DNA of 64,000 bases, taken from contig JACJYR010000001.1 in the NCBI GenBank assembly GCA_020636005.1, positions 1,374,001 to 1,438,000 on the forward strand, written 5' to 3'. Below, one piece after another: positions 1-7,566 of this stretch (position 1 is its first letter; every line of letters begins with the position of its first letter). The stretch comes from Lewinellaceae bacterium. GTDB taxonomy: Bacteria; Bacteroidota; Bacteroidia; Chitinophagales; Saprospiraceae. Both the position numbers and the translations under genes were made by a program. The notes under the pieces are model-generated. The model searched no databases. It worked only from the letters and a program-made list of their open reading frames with translations, and was not told the DNA's origin.

Positions 1-296
1 CTGATCTCGCCGGTGTGGATGCCCACCCTTATGGAGACAGGCGGTTCCTTTTTCAACTCCCGCTGTATTTCCAGGGCACACTGCACGGCAGCGCTGGAAC
101 TTGGGTAAATGCTGAGCGTGCCGTCGCCGTAGTACTGGAGGATTTCCCCTTCGTATTTTTCCGTGAAACGGGCAAAAATTTCCCGGTGGCGGTTCCGCAT
201 CCTGGTGGCAATTACTTCGTCCTGTTGCATCATCGCTGTGTAGCCAACGATGTCCGTGAACATGATGGCGGCAAGGCGGCGTTTGATCTGTTTCAT
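1..296 (-). CDS. Class III adenylate/guanylate cyclase, N-terminal part (runs off left edge)
   Basis: The reverse strand reads MKQIKRRLAAIMFTDIVGYT and continues through an open frame to the window edge, so only the first ~98 residues are present. The FTDIVGYT segment carries the first metal-binding aspartate of class III nucleotide cyclase catalytic domains, and QYYGDGTLSIY about 50 residues later carries the second. Such enzymes make cAMP or cGMP from ATP or GTP; in this phylum they often have TPR repeats after the catalytic domain, which cannot be seen here. The ATG at 296 was chosen because the domain starts at once. An in-frame ATG at 347 would add 17 residues and is a real alternative. 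Family is clear; substrate is unknown. Confidence 0.88.
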   Translation of the reverse strand, partial: MKQIKRRLAAIMFTDIVGYTAMMQQDEVIATRMRNRHREIFARFTEKYEGEILQYYGDGTLSIYPSSSAAVQCALEIQRELKKEPPVSIRVGIHTGEI

Positions 297-377
297 TCCG
301 AAAGCATTGAGGTTTGGTGACGGGGCAAGGTAGGCATTTTGTGACATTTGCAGCGCCACAGAAGTTCTTGCAATTGC

Positions 378-995
378 CTAATCGTTGTTCAACTTGTAGG
401 GAATCCTCGCGACGATGCTCCGGCCAAGCGTCACCTCATCGGCATACTCCAACTCGCCGCCAAAAGAAACACCCCTGGCGATAGAACTCACCCCTACCCC
501 GCTGTCTTTTAGTTTTTTGGTAATGTAAAACATGGTAGTATCGCCTTCGATAGTGGGCGAAATGGCGAGGATAATTTCCTGGGTCTCGGCTTCGGTAGCC
601 CGCTGCAACAGGGAATCAATCGTCAGTTCGCCAGGCCCGACACCTTCAAGAGGGTTGATGAGGCCGCCCAGCACGTGGTACAGCCCACGGTACTGTCCGG
701 TGTCCTCGATAGCCATCACGTCGCGGATACTTTCCACCACGCAGATGAGCGAGCGGTCGCGTCGCTTGTCGGCGCAGACATTGCAGATGGCCTCGTCGGA
801 GAGGTTGTGGCAGATGGAGCAGTGCTGGATGTTGCGCCGCATGTTGAGGATGGCTTCGGAGAATTGTTCTGTATTTTCAAGGTCTTTGCCCACCAGGTGG
901 AGGGTCAGGCGAAGGGCGGTCTTGCGGCCGATACCCGGCAGGGTGGCAAAAGCCTCTACGGCCTGTTCTATAAGTTTGGAAGAAAAGTTCATCAA
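378..995 (-). CDS. recR: Recombination mediator protein RecR
   Basis: 205 residues, the usual RecR length. RecR works with RecO (and RecF) to load RecA onto SSB-coated single-stranded DNA during gap repair. In order: a helix-hairpin-helix around residues 17-27 (LPGIGRKTA), a four-cysteine zinc finger at C59, C62, C71 and C74, and a Toprim domain from about residue 83 (ICVVES) to about 180, with a C-terminal GGELEYADEVTL segment typical of the family. The protein starts with two methionines; the second (ATG at 992) may be the true start and gives the same protein less one residue. It stands alone; a copy of the ~105 bp repeat lies 13 bp upstream. Confidence 0.97.
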   Translation of the reverse strand: MMNFSSKLIEQAVEAFATLPGIGRKTALRLTLHLVGKDLENTEQFSEAILNMRRNIQHCSICHNLSDEAICNVCADKRRDRSLICVVESIRDVMAIEDTGQYRGLYHVLGGLINPLEGVGPGELTIDSLLQRATEAETQEIILAISPTIEGDTTMFYITKKLKDSGVGVSSIARGVSFGGELEYADEVTLGRSIVARIPYKLNND

Positions 996-1007
996 TATGC
1001 TGTCTTA

Positions 1008-1111
1008 GAATCGAAGGAAAAATAAAATGACTGTTTTATTCTTAAAAACCCTTTCCTCCCAGAGGTTTCCAAAAGTAAAATTGAAAAGTTATTATCTATT
1101 CGTTGCTGAAT
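1008..1111 (+). repeat. ~105 bp structured repeat, copy A
   Basis: First of four copies in the window (also 1494-1596 inverted, 5197-5310, 11660-11763). It begins ATCGAAGGAAAAATAA and ends near CGTTGCTGAA. Its ends are imperfect inverted repeats, and two internal hairpins are recognisable (around 1019-1040 and 1046-1070). This is the most diverged copy. It lies just upstream of recR. Confidence 0.75.
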
Positions 1112-1160
1112 GAAAAAGGGAAAGCAGGCGGAGGGATGTGTTTAATTTTTTGTGAAAAAC

Positions 1161-1312
1161 GTTCTTTGACAAATCGTGTGGAAAAAGGAAAACCGTTAAA
1201 ACGGTTTTTGACATAAGCCATTGATTATCAACCCACGACTTAAGTCGTGGGTTAAAAGACAGCTATTTTGTTTAGCCGTTTTAACGGCTTTACATACGAC
1301 TTATCAAAGAAC
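1161..1312. repeat. REP-like palindromic element, copy 1
   Basis: A 152 bp element bounded by inverted repeats (GTTCTTTGACAAATC at the left, its near complement at the right end). Inside are two arms containing CCGTTAAAACGG and CCGTTTTAACGG, around a perfect central palindrome CCACGACTTAAGTCGTGG. A second copy with the same plan lies at 6530-6680. The architecture resembles REP/BIME sequences mobilised by REP-associated tyrosine transposases; no such transposase is in the window. Confidence 0.75.
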
Positions 1313-1493
1313 CGTAAAAAAAAAGCGCACATTTCTCCAAAAGTCCTTTTCACCGCTCCATGAAAGATGGGGTTGCCTTTCAAAAAAACAACGCAGCCTT
1401 GCCAAACTACGGCATGGTACTGTATTGCCGGCAATTTGAAGCAGCACCTATGGCAGCCAAACATTTGTCCAACCATTGCACCCGTTGTTTGTT
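1313..1493. other. Non-coding gap between two repeats
   Basis: Between the REP-like element and copy B of the ~105 bp repeat. No convincing gene was seen: short open frames on both strands have no recognisable motif and run into the flanking repeats. Confidence 0.5.
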
Positions 1494-1596
1494 TAGTAAC
1501 GATGAAAAAATAACTTCGCTATTTTGATTTTGAAACCCTAGTACTGGAAGGGTTTTTTAAAAATAAAATAGTTATTTTATTTTTCCTTCGATCCTT
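1494..1596 (-). repeat. ~105 bp structured repeat, copy B (inverted)
   Basis: Read on the minus strand it closely matches copy D: AAGGATCGAAGGAAAAATAA at one end and TTATTTTTTCATCGTTACT at the other. It has an A/T-rich hairpin of AAATAAAAT type and a second hairpin AAACCCT/AGGGTTT. Copies A and B face each other around the REP-like element and a 180 bp gap. Confidence 0.8.
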
Positions 1597-1832
1597 AGCT
1601 TCCCTATTTTTGCGCCGGCCCAACTGCGTAATACCGTCAATACTTTTGAAAAAGCGAAATTATTGCATTTTTGCGAAGTTTCACGAACGGTGGCCAGCCA
1701 CTGGCCAGTTGGGTTCCAATTAACAACCTATTTTGGCAAATAGTGTAGCATATCCTAAAGTAACGGAATTTATCTGCTTCGCTGGATTTGCCAAAGAACC
1801 ATAGTCAATAACTAATTACCAATATCAACAAC
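1597..1832 (+). promoter_or_regulatory. Leader region of the E2 gene
   Basis: TATTTTTG at 1605-1612 fits the Bacteroidota -7 consensus TAnnTTTG, although no good -33 TTG is seen 19-21 bp upstream. Further along there is a perfect 7 bp hairpin TGGCCAG-CCA-CTGGCCA (1691-1707). At about 1783-1802 a stretch resembles one end of the REP-like element (GGATTTGCCAAAGAACC). The long leader (over 200 nt) and its hairpin could be regulatory; this is inference. Confidence 0.3.
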
Positions 1833-3122
1833 ATGGCTGAAGTAATCAGAATGCCCCGCATGAGCGATACGATGGAAGAAGGCAACATCGTGGCCTGGCA
1901 CAAAAAAGAAGGCGATAAAATAGAACCCGGCGAACTGCTCGCCGAAATAGAAACCGACAAAGCGACGATGGACTTCGAGAGCCTTTGGGAAGGCCACTTG
2001 CTGCATATTGCCATCAAAGAAGGTACAGTGCCTGTGGAAGGGGTCATTGCCGTCATCGGTAAAAAGGGCGAAGACTGGAAAGCAGCGCTCCAAGGGGAGA
2101 GCGCCTCCTCCAACGGGCAAGCCAAAACGGCAGAGAAGGCCCCGGAAAAACAGCCCGAACCCGCAGTTGTCACTGCTGCCACAACCGATGCAGCACCCGC
2201 TGCAGCCGAATCTACGGGCAGCGACAAACGGATCAAAGCCTCCCCGCTTGCCAAGAGCATGGCCAAAGAGGCAGGTATTGACATTGCCACCGTAGCAGGT
2301 TCCGGCGATGGTGGCCGCATCGTCCGGCGGGATGTGGAAGATTTTATGGAGAAAAAAGAACAAGCCCCGGCACCGGCACCGGCCAAGGTCAGCCCGGCAG
2401 TGCCCGCTATTCCGGCGTTCAGTTTCGGCGGCGACGGCGATGCCTACGAGGAAAAGGCCATCACCCAAATGCGCAAGACCATCGCCAAGCGCCTGAGCGA
2501 GAGCAAGTTCACCGCCCCGCACTTCTACCTTACCATGGAAATCAACATGGACAAGGCAGTGGAAATGCGCCCCCAACTCAACGAACTGGCCGCCCCCGTA
2601 AAAATTTCCTTCAACGATATCGTGGTGAAAGCCGCCGCCACCGCCCTGCACAAACACCCCGCCGTGAACGCTTCGTGGCTGGGCGACAAGATCCGTTACC
2701 ATAAAAATATAAACGTCGGCGTCGCCGTCGCCGTCGAGGATGGATTGCTCGTGCCTGTCATCCGCCATGCCGACCTAAAATCATTGTCGGCCATCAACAC
2801 GGAGGTGAAGGCTATGGCGGAAAAAGCCCGGAATAAAAAACTACAGCCCGACGAAATGACCGGCAACACTTTCACCATCTCCAACCTTGGCATGTTTGGC
2901 ATCGAGGAATTCACCGGCATCATCAACCCGCCGGATGCCTGCATCCTGGCCGTGGGCGCCATTATCCAAAAGCCCATTGTCAAAAACGGGGAAATCGCCA
3001 TCGGCAACATGATGAAAGTGACCCTCTCCTGCGACCACCGGGTGGTGGACGGTGCGACCGGCTCGGAGTTTTTGCAAACGCTGAAGGGCATTTTGGAAGA
3101 ACCGATGCGGTTGTTGGTTTGA
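1833..3122 (+). CDS. pdhC: Pyruvate dehydrogenase E2 (dihydrolipoamide acetyltransferase)
   Basis: 429 residues. E2 moves the acetyl group from E1 on its swinging lipoyl arm to coenzyme A and forms the core of the complex in the cytoplasm. In order: one lipoyl domain, residues 1-79, with the lipoylated lysine K43 in ETDKATMD; an Ala/Pro-rich linker, about 85-130; a peripheral subunit-binding domain, about 134-171 (KASPLAKSMAKEAGID); a second Ala/Pro linker; and the catalytic acyltransferase domain, about 205-429, with the DHRVVDG active-site motif (H402) near the end. The N-terminus MAEVIRMPRMSDTMEEG is the normal start for this family. E1 and E3 genes are not nearby. A 2-oxoglutarate or branched-chain E2 is less likely given the motif context. 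Confidence 0.93.
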   Translation: MAEVIRMPRMSDTMEEGNIVAWHKKEGDKIEPGELLAEIETDKATMDFESLWEGHLLHIAIKEGTVPVEGVIAVIGKKGEDWKAALQGESASSNGQAKTAEKAPEKQPEPAVVTAATTDAAPAAAESTGSDKRIKASPLAKSMAKEAGIDIATVAGSGDGGRIVRRDVEDFMEKKEQAPAPAPAKVSPAVPAIPAFSFGGDGDAYEEKAITQMRKTIAKRLSESKFTAPHFYLTMEINMDKAVEMRPQLNELAAPVKISFNDIVVKAAATALHKHPAVNASWLGDKIRYHKNINVGVAVAVEDGLLVPVIRHADLKSLSAINTEVKAMAEKARNKKLQPDEMTGNTFTISNLGMFGIEEFTGIINPPDACILAVGAIIQKPIVKNGEIAIGNMMKVTLSCDHRVVDGATGSEFLQTLKGILEEPMRLLV

Positions 3123-3135
3123 CAAAGGCATTTTT

Positions 3136-3495
3136 ATGAAAAAAACCTTGGTCATCGGGGCCACCCCTAATCCTGCCAGATATGCCTACCTCGCCATTCG
3201 CCAATTGATAAATCATGGCCATGAAGTGGTCGCATTGGGTGCCAAAGAAGGGGAAATTGAGGGTGTCCCCATCCTGCAAGGCTTCCCTGCCCTCGAAGGA
3301 ATTGATACCGTAACCTTGTATATCAACCCCTTTCGCCAGGAAGAATACTACGACTACATCCTGGACCTGAAGCCCAGGCGCATCATCTTTAACCCCGGCA
3401 CGGAGAACTACGCTTTTATGCACCGGGCCAAACTGGAAGGGGTGGAAGTACTGGACGCCTGTACGCTAGTTATGCTTTCTACGGGCCAGTATTGA
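3136..3495 (+). CDS. CoA-binding Rossmann-fold protein (YccU-like)
   Basis: 119 residues matching the small CoA-binding-domain family (CoA_binding_2) that resembles the N-terminal CoA-binding domain of succinyl-CoA synthetase alpha. It starts MKKTLVIGATPNPARYAY, giving a glycine-containing nucleotide-binding turn after the first strand, and keeps the family's later IIFNPGTENYAF segment. It lies 13 bp after the E2 gene on the same strand and is probably co-transcribed, which fits a link to acyl-CoA metabolism, but the physiological role of the family is not settled. No membrane or signal segment. Confidence 0.85.
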   Translation: MKKTLVIGATPNPARYAYLAIRQLINHGHEVVALGAKEGEIEGVPILQGFPALEGIDTVTLYINPFRQEEYYDYILDLKPRRIIFNPGTENYAFMHRAKLEGVEVLDACTLVMLSTGQY

Positions 3496-3523
3496 CGGAT
3501 CAAACCCACCGGAAAAAATGCCC

Positions 3524-4363
3524 CTAAAAAAGTCCTGCCAACTTACTGCCGTCCGCGCCCAGACAAAGCGCAAACGCCCCACGCTCCCCAGGCAAGTCTA
3601 TGATTTGGCTGACACAGTCCTTCTCGGCCAGTTCCACGGGATAGAGGTTGTACAATGCCAGGATTTCGGTATCCGAAAGCGCCCGGTCATAGACCCGCAA
3701 CTCATCGAGGGCGCCTTTAAAACGGACCGAACGCCCGCTGGAGGTGCAGGGGCTGTTGGCAAAGGACAGCACGGCCTCGTTGTCAATGTCCACCCCGCTG
3801 CAACGGCGGCCCTCCCGGCGGGGCTGGCCGTTGATGTAGGTGTAGGCATGGGTACCCCGCCGCACCAGGGCGTAGTGCATCCAGTCAGTGGCAGGAAGCT
3901 CGGGCGAAATGTCTTTAAAATATACCTCGGGCGACTCGTAAACCGCCGTGTTCACCTCCCGCCGGGTCAGGTCCAATTGCAGGTCGAGCATGTTGTATGT
4001 ATCGCATTCAGCTCTTTTGGCCAGCAGGCTTTGTTGAAACACACTGTATTTGGCAGGTTTGAAATAAAAACTGACCGTAAAGTCGGTGGTGTTGAAGCAA
4101 CGGTTGACCCTTCCGGGAAATTCGATGAAGTCGTCCACGCCGTCCAGCCAGATGGCATCGTCCTCCACGCCGCAGGCGCAGCCTGGCTCCCCATACAACG
4201 CCCCATCGGAGCCGTTGCCCGTATCGTCCCTGGCATCGCAGTGGTTGAAGGTGTAGTGGGCGATGAGGCCTTCTTCCAGCTCCTGATGGGCGGGAAAAGC
4301 AGTGAATCCGAGCAGGAGCAGGACAGCTAAGAAAATTGGATGGATCGCGGGAAATTGGGTCAT
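3524..4363 (-). CDS. Secreted LamG / concanavalin A-like domain protein
   Basis: 279 residues from the chosen ATG at 4363, which begins a clear signal peptide (hydrophobic run LAVLLLLGFTAFPA). The body is a single LamG/concanavalin A-like jelly roll: LIAHYTFNHCDARDDTGNG opens it, IWLDGVDDFIEF follows, and it closes with LDELRVYDRALSDTEILALY, the usual end of this domain. Several cysteines may form disulfides. These domains bind carbohydrate or protein at the cell surface; no catalytic motif is seen. An ATG at 4426 would add 21 residues before the signal peptide and is unlikely. The gene converges on the CoA-binding gene. No T9SS tail is visible. Confidence 0.8.
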   Translation of the reverse strand: MTQFPAIHPIFLAVLLLLGFTAFPAHQELEEGLIAHYTFNHCDARDDTGNGSDGALYGEPGCACGVEDDAIWLDGVDDFIEFPGRVNRCFNTTDFTVSFYFKPAKYSVFQQSLLAKRAECDTYNMLDLQLDLTRREVNTAVYESPEVYFKDISPELPATDWMHYALVRRGTHAYTYINGQPRREGRRCSGVDIDNEAVLSFANSPCTSSGRSVRFKGALDELRVYDRALSDTEILALYNLYPVELAEKDCVSQIIDLPGERGAFALCLGADGSKLAGLF

Positions 4364-4550
4364 AACAGTTGAAGTTGTGAAAACTAAAGATAGGCGGTTT
4401 GGGGCAAAGACGCAAAAGCCCGGCAAGCCCTGGGTTTATTTTTAATTCAATGGCTTGTAAAACATGAAAAAATAACTACATTTAGGCCATAGCCAAATGA
4501 ATAACAGAAGAACTACCAAATGAACGTTAATTCATCAAACCCTACCCGTT

Positions 4551-5126
4551 ATGGCCAAGTACAAGCACACTTTTAACTGCATCCGTTGCAGGGGACAACT
4601 GACCTTCAAATCCAACAGCCCCGACGCCGACAACCCTTCCCTCCCCACCTTGTTCCACGGCGATTTGGAAAAATATTTAAGGGACAACAAGTTAAAAAGC
4701 GACAAGCACAAAACACCCACACCCTGCATGGGCAGGCTAAGGCTCGTTTCTTCCGTCCAGATGGATGTACCGGATTTTGTTGTGCAGATAGCGCCCCACC
4801 ACCCGGCTATATCTTATGTGAATTTACCAACAACATTGGCAAAAGATTGGGCAAGGGCGATGAAGGCCAACCATAACCAAAGCTGCGACGTGGCCAGCGC
4901 AAACCTCCCCGCAAATTGCACCAACAATGGGCCGCACAACACGGATCCGCGCACCGGTGCGCCCAAAGGGCCCAATATCGGTGTCCGGGAATATTACATT
5001 GGCGGTGCCGCCGGGGATAGGGCCACCGCCAGGGTTGGGCCGGGCGGGAACGGCCTGGAGTTGTTTTGGTCAACGACCCATATTGCCAATACTTACAATT
5101 ACAATTTGATCATCAACATACCTTAA
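4551..5126 (+). CDS. Hypothetical protein with N-terminal CxxC
   Basis: 191 residues, family not recognised. The N-terminus MAKYKHTFNCIRCRGQL holds a CxxC (C10, C13), and a further cysteine follows in TPTPCMGRL (C59), suggesting metal binding, though a complete four-ligand zinc ribbon is not obvious. The middle is polar; the C-terminal third is Gly/Asn-rich (GGAAGD, GPGGNG) and ends in NYNLIINIP. No signal peptide or membrane helix. It is a stand-alone gene followed by copy C of the ~105 bp repeat. A 10-residue ORF at 5324 begins with a similar peptide (MARYKIRF). Function unknown; coding status is supported by length, a sensible start and lack of overlap with other genes. Confidence 0.6.
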   Translation: MAKYKHTFNCIRCRGQLTFKSNSPDADNPSLPTLFHGDLEKYLRDNKLKSDKHKTPTPCMGRLRLVSSVQMDVPDFVVQIAPHHPAISYVNLPTTLAKDWARAMKANHNQSCDVASANLPANCTNNGPHNTDPRTGAPKGPNIGVREYYIGGAAGDRATARVGPGGNGLELFWSTTHIANTYNYNLIINIP

Positions 5127-5196
5127 GCTGGCACTGCCAACTTAGGGAAAACGAATATGAAAAGGAAAAAACAGGGGAGAGCGGTGGTATTTCAAT

Positions 5197-5310
5197 AAGG
5201 ATCGAAGGAAAAATAATCCCGATGTGAAATCGGGATTATTTTTATAAAACCCCTCCATTGCTGGGGTTTTCAAAATCAAAATGGTATAGTTATTTTTTCA
5301 TCGTTGCTAA
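5197..5310 (+). repeat. ~105 bp structured repeat, copy C
   Basis: It has the family ends (AAGGATCGAAGGAAAAATAA and TTATTTTTTCATCGTTGCT), but its first hairpin is different: AATCCCGAT-GTGAA-ATCGGGATT replaces the A/T stem of the other copies. The second hairpin is AAAACCCC/GGGGTTTT. The stems keep pairing although the bases differ. Confidence 0.8.
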
Positions 5311-5323
5311 AAGGCAACCTAAG

Positions 5324-5356
5324 ATGGCCAGGTATAAAATCAGATTCCAACCATGA
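5324..5356 (+). CDS. Possible 10-residue leader ORF overlapping the dioxygenase start
   Basis: ATG at 5324 encodes MARYKIRFQP and stops with TGA at 5354-5356. The stop overlaps the dioxygenase ATG at 5353 in an ATGA arrangement typical of translational coupling. The peptide resembles the first residues of the unknown protein at 4551 (MAKYKHTF), so it may be a leader peptide or the remnant of a duplicated start region cut off by the repeat. It is too short to judge by coding statistics. Confidence 0.3.
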   Translation: MARYKIRFQP

Positions 5357-6345
5357 TGGACAACAAGACAAAAACAATGGCCACAATGGCCCATACGATG
5401 CTCCCGGACAACGCCCATAAGGAAATACCGGGCAATCCTTCCACGGCAAAAACCAGCAACCATCAATTCAACGACCGCTCCAACGGCCAGCCCCTGCGGG
5501 TGCTATCCGAGGATGATTGGGCATTTTGGAAAAACAACGGCTATATCATCGTGAAAAATGCCGTACCGCAAGAAAACATTGATCGCATCACCCGGTTCCT
5601 CTGGGAATTTGAGGAAAAAGACCCCGCCGACCCAACCACCTGGTATTCCCCGCCAAGGGCCGAAATGCAGATGAAAGAACTCACCAACACCGGCATGGTC
5701 GAGGTTTACAACCACCAATACCTCTGGGACAACCGCCAATCCCCACGGATCTATGATGCCTTCGTGGACATCTGGGGCACCGAGAAACTCTGGGTAACCA
5801 TCGACCGGGCAAACCTCAACTTCCCCATGCGCCCCGGCTTCGAGTACAAGGGTTTCATCCATTGGGACTACGACCCCGAAACCAAGCCCGTGCAGGTGCA
5901 GGGCGTGCTCGCCCTCAACGATCAAACCGACGAGAACATGGGCGGCTTCCAGTGCATCCCCGAACTCTACCGCAACTATGACACCTGGAAACTCACCCAG
6001 CCCGCCGACCGTGATCATTTCAAACCAGACATTACTGGCCTTGAACTGGTGAAAGTAAAAATGGAAGCGGGCGACATGCTCATTTTCAACAGCCTGCTTG
6101 CCCACGGCATCCGCCCCAACCGCTCAGCAAACAAAGTGCGCATGGCCCAATACATCTCTATGATGCCCGCCCAGGAAGACAACGAGCCGCTCCGCCAATG
6201 GCGCATCAACTCCTGGCGCCACCGCATCGCTCCCGAAGGATATGCCTTTCCCGGCGACCCCCGGAAGTGGGAACAAACGAAATACGGGACGGCAGAATTG
6301 ACGGCGTTAGGAAAGCAGTTGCTTGGACTTGAGAAATGGCATTAG
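5353..6345 (+). CDS. Phytanoyl-CoA dioxygenase (PhyH) family protein
   Basis: 330 residues. An Fe(II)/2-oxoglutarate-dependent oxygenase of the PhyH type, which usually hydroxylates or halogenates small molecules. The ligand set is visible: H170 and D172 in FIHWDYDP, the distal H251 in LLAHGIRPN, and R263 in NKVRM for the 2-oxoglutarate carboxylate. The N-terminal domain begins at about residue 52 (DDWAFWKNNGYIIVKNAV), the usual PhyH opening. The first ~45 residues are polar and probably disordered; several early ATGs are possible starts. Stand-alone gene preceded by a short possible leader ORF. Substrate cannot be told from sequence. Confidence 0.88.
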   Translation: MMDNKTKTMATMAHTMLPDNAHKEIPGNPSTAKTSNHQFNDRSNGQPLRVLSEDDWAFWKNNGYIIVKNAVPQENIDRITRFLWEFEEKDPADPTTWYSPPRAEMQMKELTNTGMVEVYNHQYLWDNRQSPRIYDAFVDIWGTEKLWVTIDRANLNFPMRPGFEYKGFIHWDYDPETKPVQVQGVLALNDQTDENMGGFQCIPELYRNYDTWKLTQPADRDHFKPDITGLELVKVKMEAGDMLIFNSLLAHGIRPNRSANKVRMAQYISMMPAQEDNEPLRQWRINSWRHRIAPEGYAFPGDPRKWEQTKYGTAELTALGKQLLGLEKWH

Positions 6346-6529
6346 CATCTAAAATTTACAGATGACGAATGACGATTGCAAGGCACTGCAAAGTGCCGCT
6401 ATGCTGCGCCCTATACCTGCGGATAGTGAATGACCCGATGGCTTTTTGGCAGGTACTGGCCAGGCATCTCTTCGAGCCGGTTTTCCCTTTTCAAAACCGG
6501 CCGTTCAGCCTATTGATAAAACATAAATG
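6346..6529. other. Intergenic region with two short hairpins
   Basis: No gene seen. Two small perfect hairpins: GGCACT-gcaa-AGTGCC (6382-6397) and GCCGGTTTT/AAAACCGGC (6476-6484 with 6493-6501). Neither is followed by a T run, so they are not classical terminators. Confidence 0.4.
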
Positions 6530-6680
6530 GTTCTTTGACAAATCTTGTGGCCATCCGTTAAAACGGCTCAAAGTGATAGCCAATTTTCAACCCATGACTT
6601 AAGTCGTGGGTTGAAAATCAAACGGTTATGTGCCAAACCGTTTTAACGGTTTCCTTACTCCACAGAATTTGTCAAAGAAC
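6530..6680. repeat. REP-like palindromic element, copy 2
   Basis: 151 bp, same plan as 1161-1312. Outer inverted repeats are GTTCTTTGACAAATC (left) and its near complement ending GTCAAAGAAC (right). It has CCGTTAAAACGG and CCGTTTTAACGG arms around a near-perfect centre (CCATGACTTAAGTCGTGG). It ends 13 bp before the cyanophycinase ATG, so it may affect that gene's promoter or leader. Confidence 0.8.
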
Positions 6681-6693
6681 GACATAAATAACA

Positions 6694-7566
6694 ATGAGAA
6701 TTTCCTTTTTGCCACTGGTCGTCCTAATGGCCACTTTTTGCGGCTCCAACGGTAGTTTGCGGCCAGGCCACCCTGCCGGAATGGCACCCCAAAGCGGCAA
6801 GCTATTTATCATTGGTGGCGGTGCCCGCCCGGCTGCCCTGCTCCAGGATTTGATAAAAACCGCCGGCCTTGACAGCCAGGGCTTTGCGCTCATCCTCCCC
6901 CTGGCCAGCAGCGAGCCGGACACGGCAGCCTATTATGCCATTCAGCAGTTTCTCGACCTGGGCCTGCCCGCCGGAAAGTTCAAAAAATGCTATTTTGAAA
7001 AAAACGCCCTTTCCCCGGCAGGGCTGGATTCGCTCAGGGCAGCAAAGCTCATCTACCTGACCGGGGGCGATCAGGGGAAATTTATGGAAGCGGTGGGCGG
7101 CACCCCTGCCCATGCAGCCATCCTGGAGGCATATCAAAACGGCGCTACCATTGCCGGCACGAGTGCGGGTGCCGCCGTGATGAGCCGCAAAATGATCACC
7201 GGCAACGAATTTAAACACCCCGAATACACCGGCGACTTCCGCACCATAGAGGCGGAGAACATTGAAATAGCAGAGGGCCTCGGCCTGCTGGATCACTGCA
7301 TCGTTGACCAGCATTTTATCCGGCGGATGCGGATGAACCGCCTGGTGGCTGTCGCCCTGGAACACCCCGGCGAGACTTGCATCGGCATTGACGAATCAAC
7401 GGCCATTGTGGTGGAGGGCGACAGTGCCTGCGTGGCCGGAGAGGGCCAGGTGGTTGTGCTGCGCAATCCGTCAGGCAGCCAAAAAATACAGCATGGCCTG
7501 ATCGGAGGGCGGGGCCTCGAATTGAGCGTGCTGCTGCCCGGCGACTGTTTTTCCCTCACCAATTAA
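6694..7566 (+). CDS. Cyanophycinase-like S51-family serine peptidase
   Basis: 290 residues. Cyanophycinases cut the Asp-Arg polymer cyanophycin into beta-Asp-Arg dipeptides. Seen here: a glycine-rich strand-turn KLFIIGGGARP (37-46), YLTGGDQ (121-127), the nucleophile elbow GTSAGA with S157, and DQHFIRRMRMNRL (205-217), which matches the conserved D-x-HF-x-x-R-x-R-x-x-RL segment of cyanophycinases and argues against the related alpha-aspartyl peptidase E. The first ~20 residues form a hydrophobic export signal, so the enzyme is probably periplasmic or membrane-attached. The 3' end overlaps the convergent transporter gene by 11 bp. Activity on cyanophycin itself is inference from family. Confidence 0.87.
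   Translation: MRISFLPLVVLMATFCGSNGSLRPGHPAGMAPQSGKLFIIGGGARPAALLQDLIKTAGLDSQGFALILPLASSEPDTAAYYAIQQFLDLGLPAGKFKKCYFEKNALSPAGLDSLRAAKLIYLTGGDQGKFMEAVGGTPAHAAILEAYQNGATIAGTSAGAAVMSRKMITGNEFKHPEYTGDFRTIEAENIEIAEGLGLLDHCIVDQHFIRRMRMNRLVAVALEHPGETCIGIDESTAIVVEGDSACVAGEGQVVVLRNPSGSQKIQHGLIGGRGLELSVLLPGDCFSLTN

Noticed and set aside
1221..1476. Two overlapping small open frames on opposite strands
   Set aside because: They are formed largely by the REP-like element and the adjoining gap, with no family motif or conserved start.
6694..7566. Alpha-aspartyl dipeptidase PepE instead of cyanophycinase
   Set aside because: PepE is shorter (about 230 residues) and lacks the DQHF-x-x-R-x-R-x-x-RL segment seen here at 205-217; the export signal also fits cyanophycinase better.
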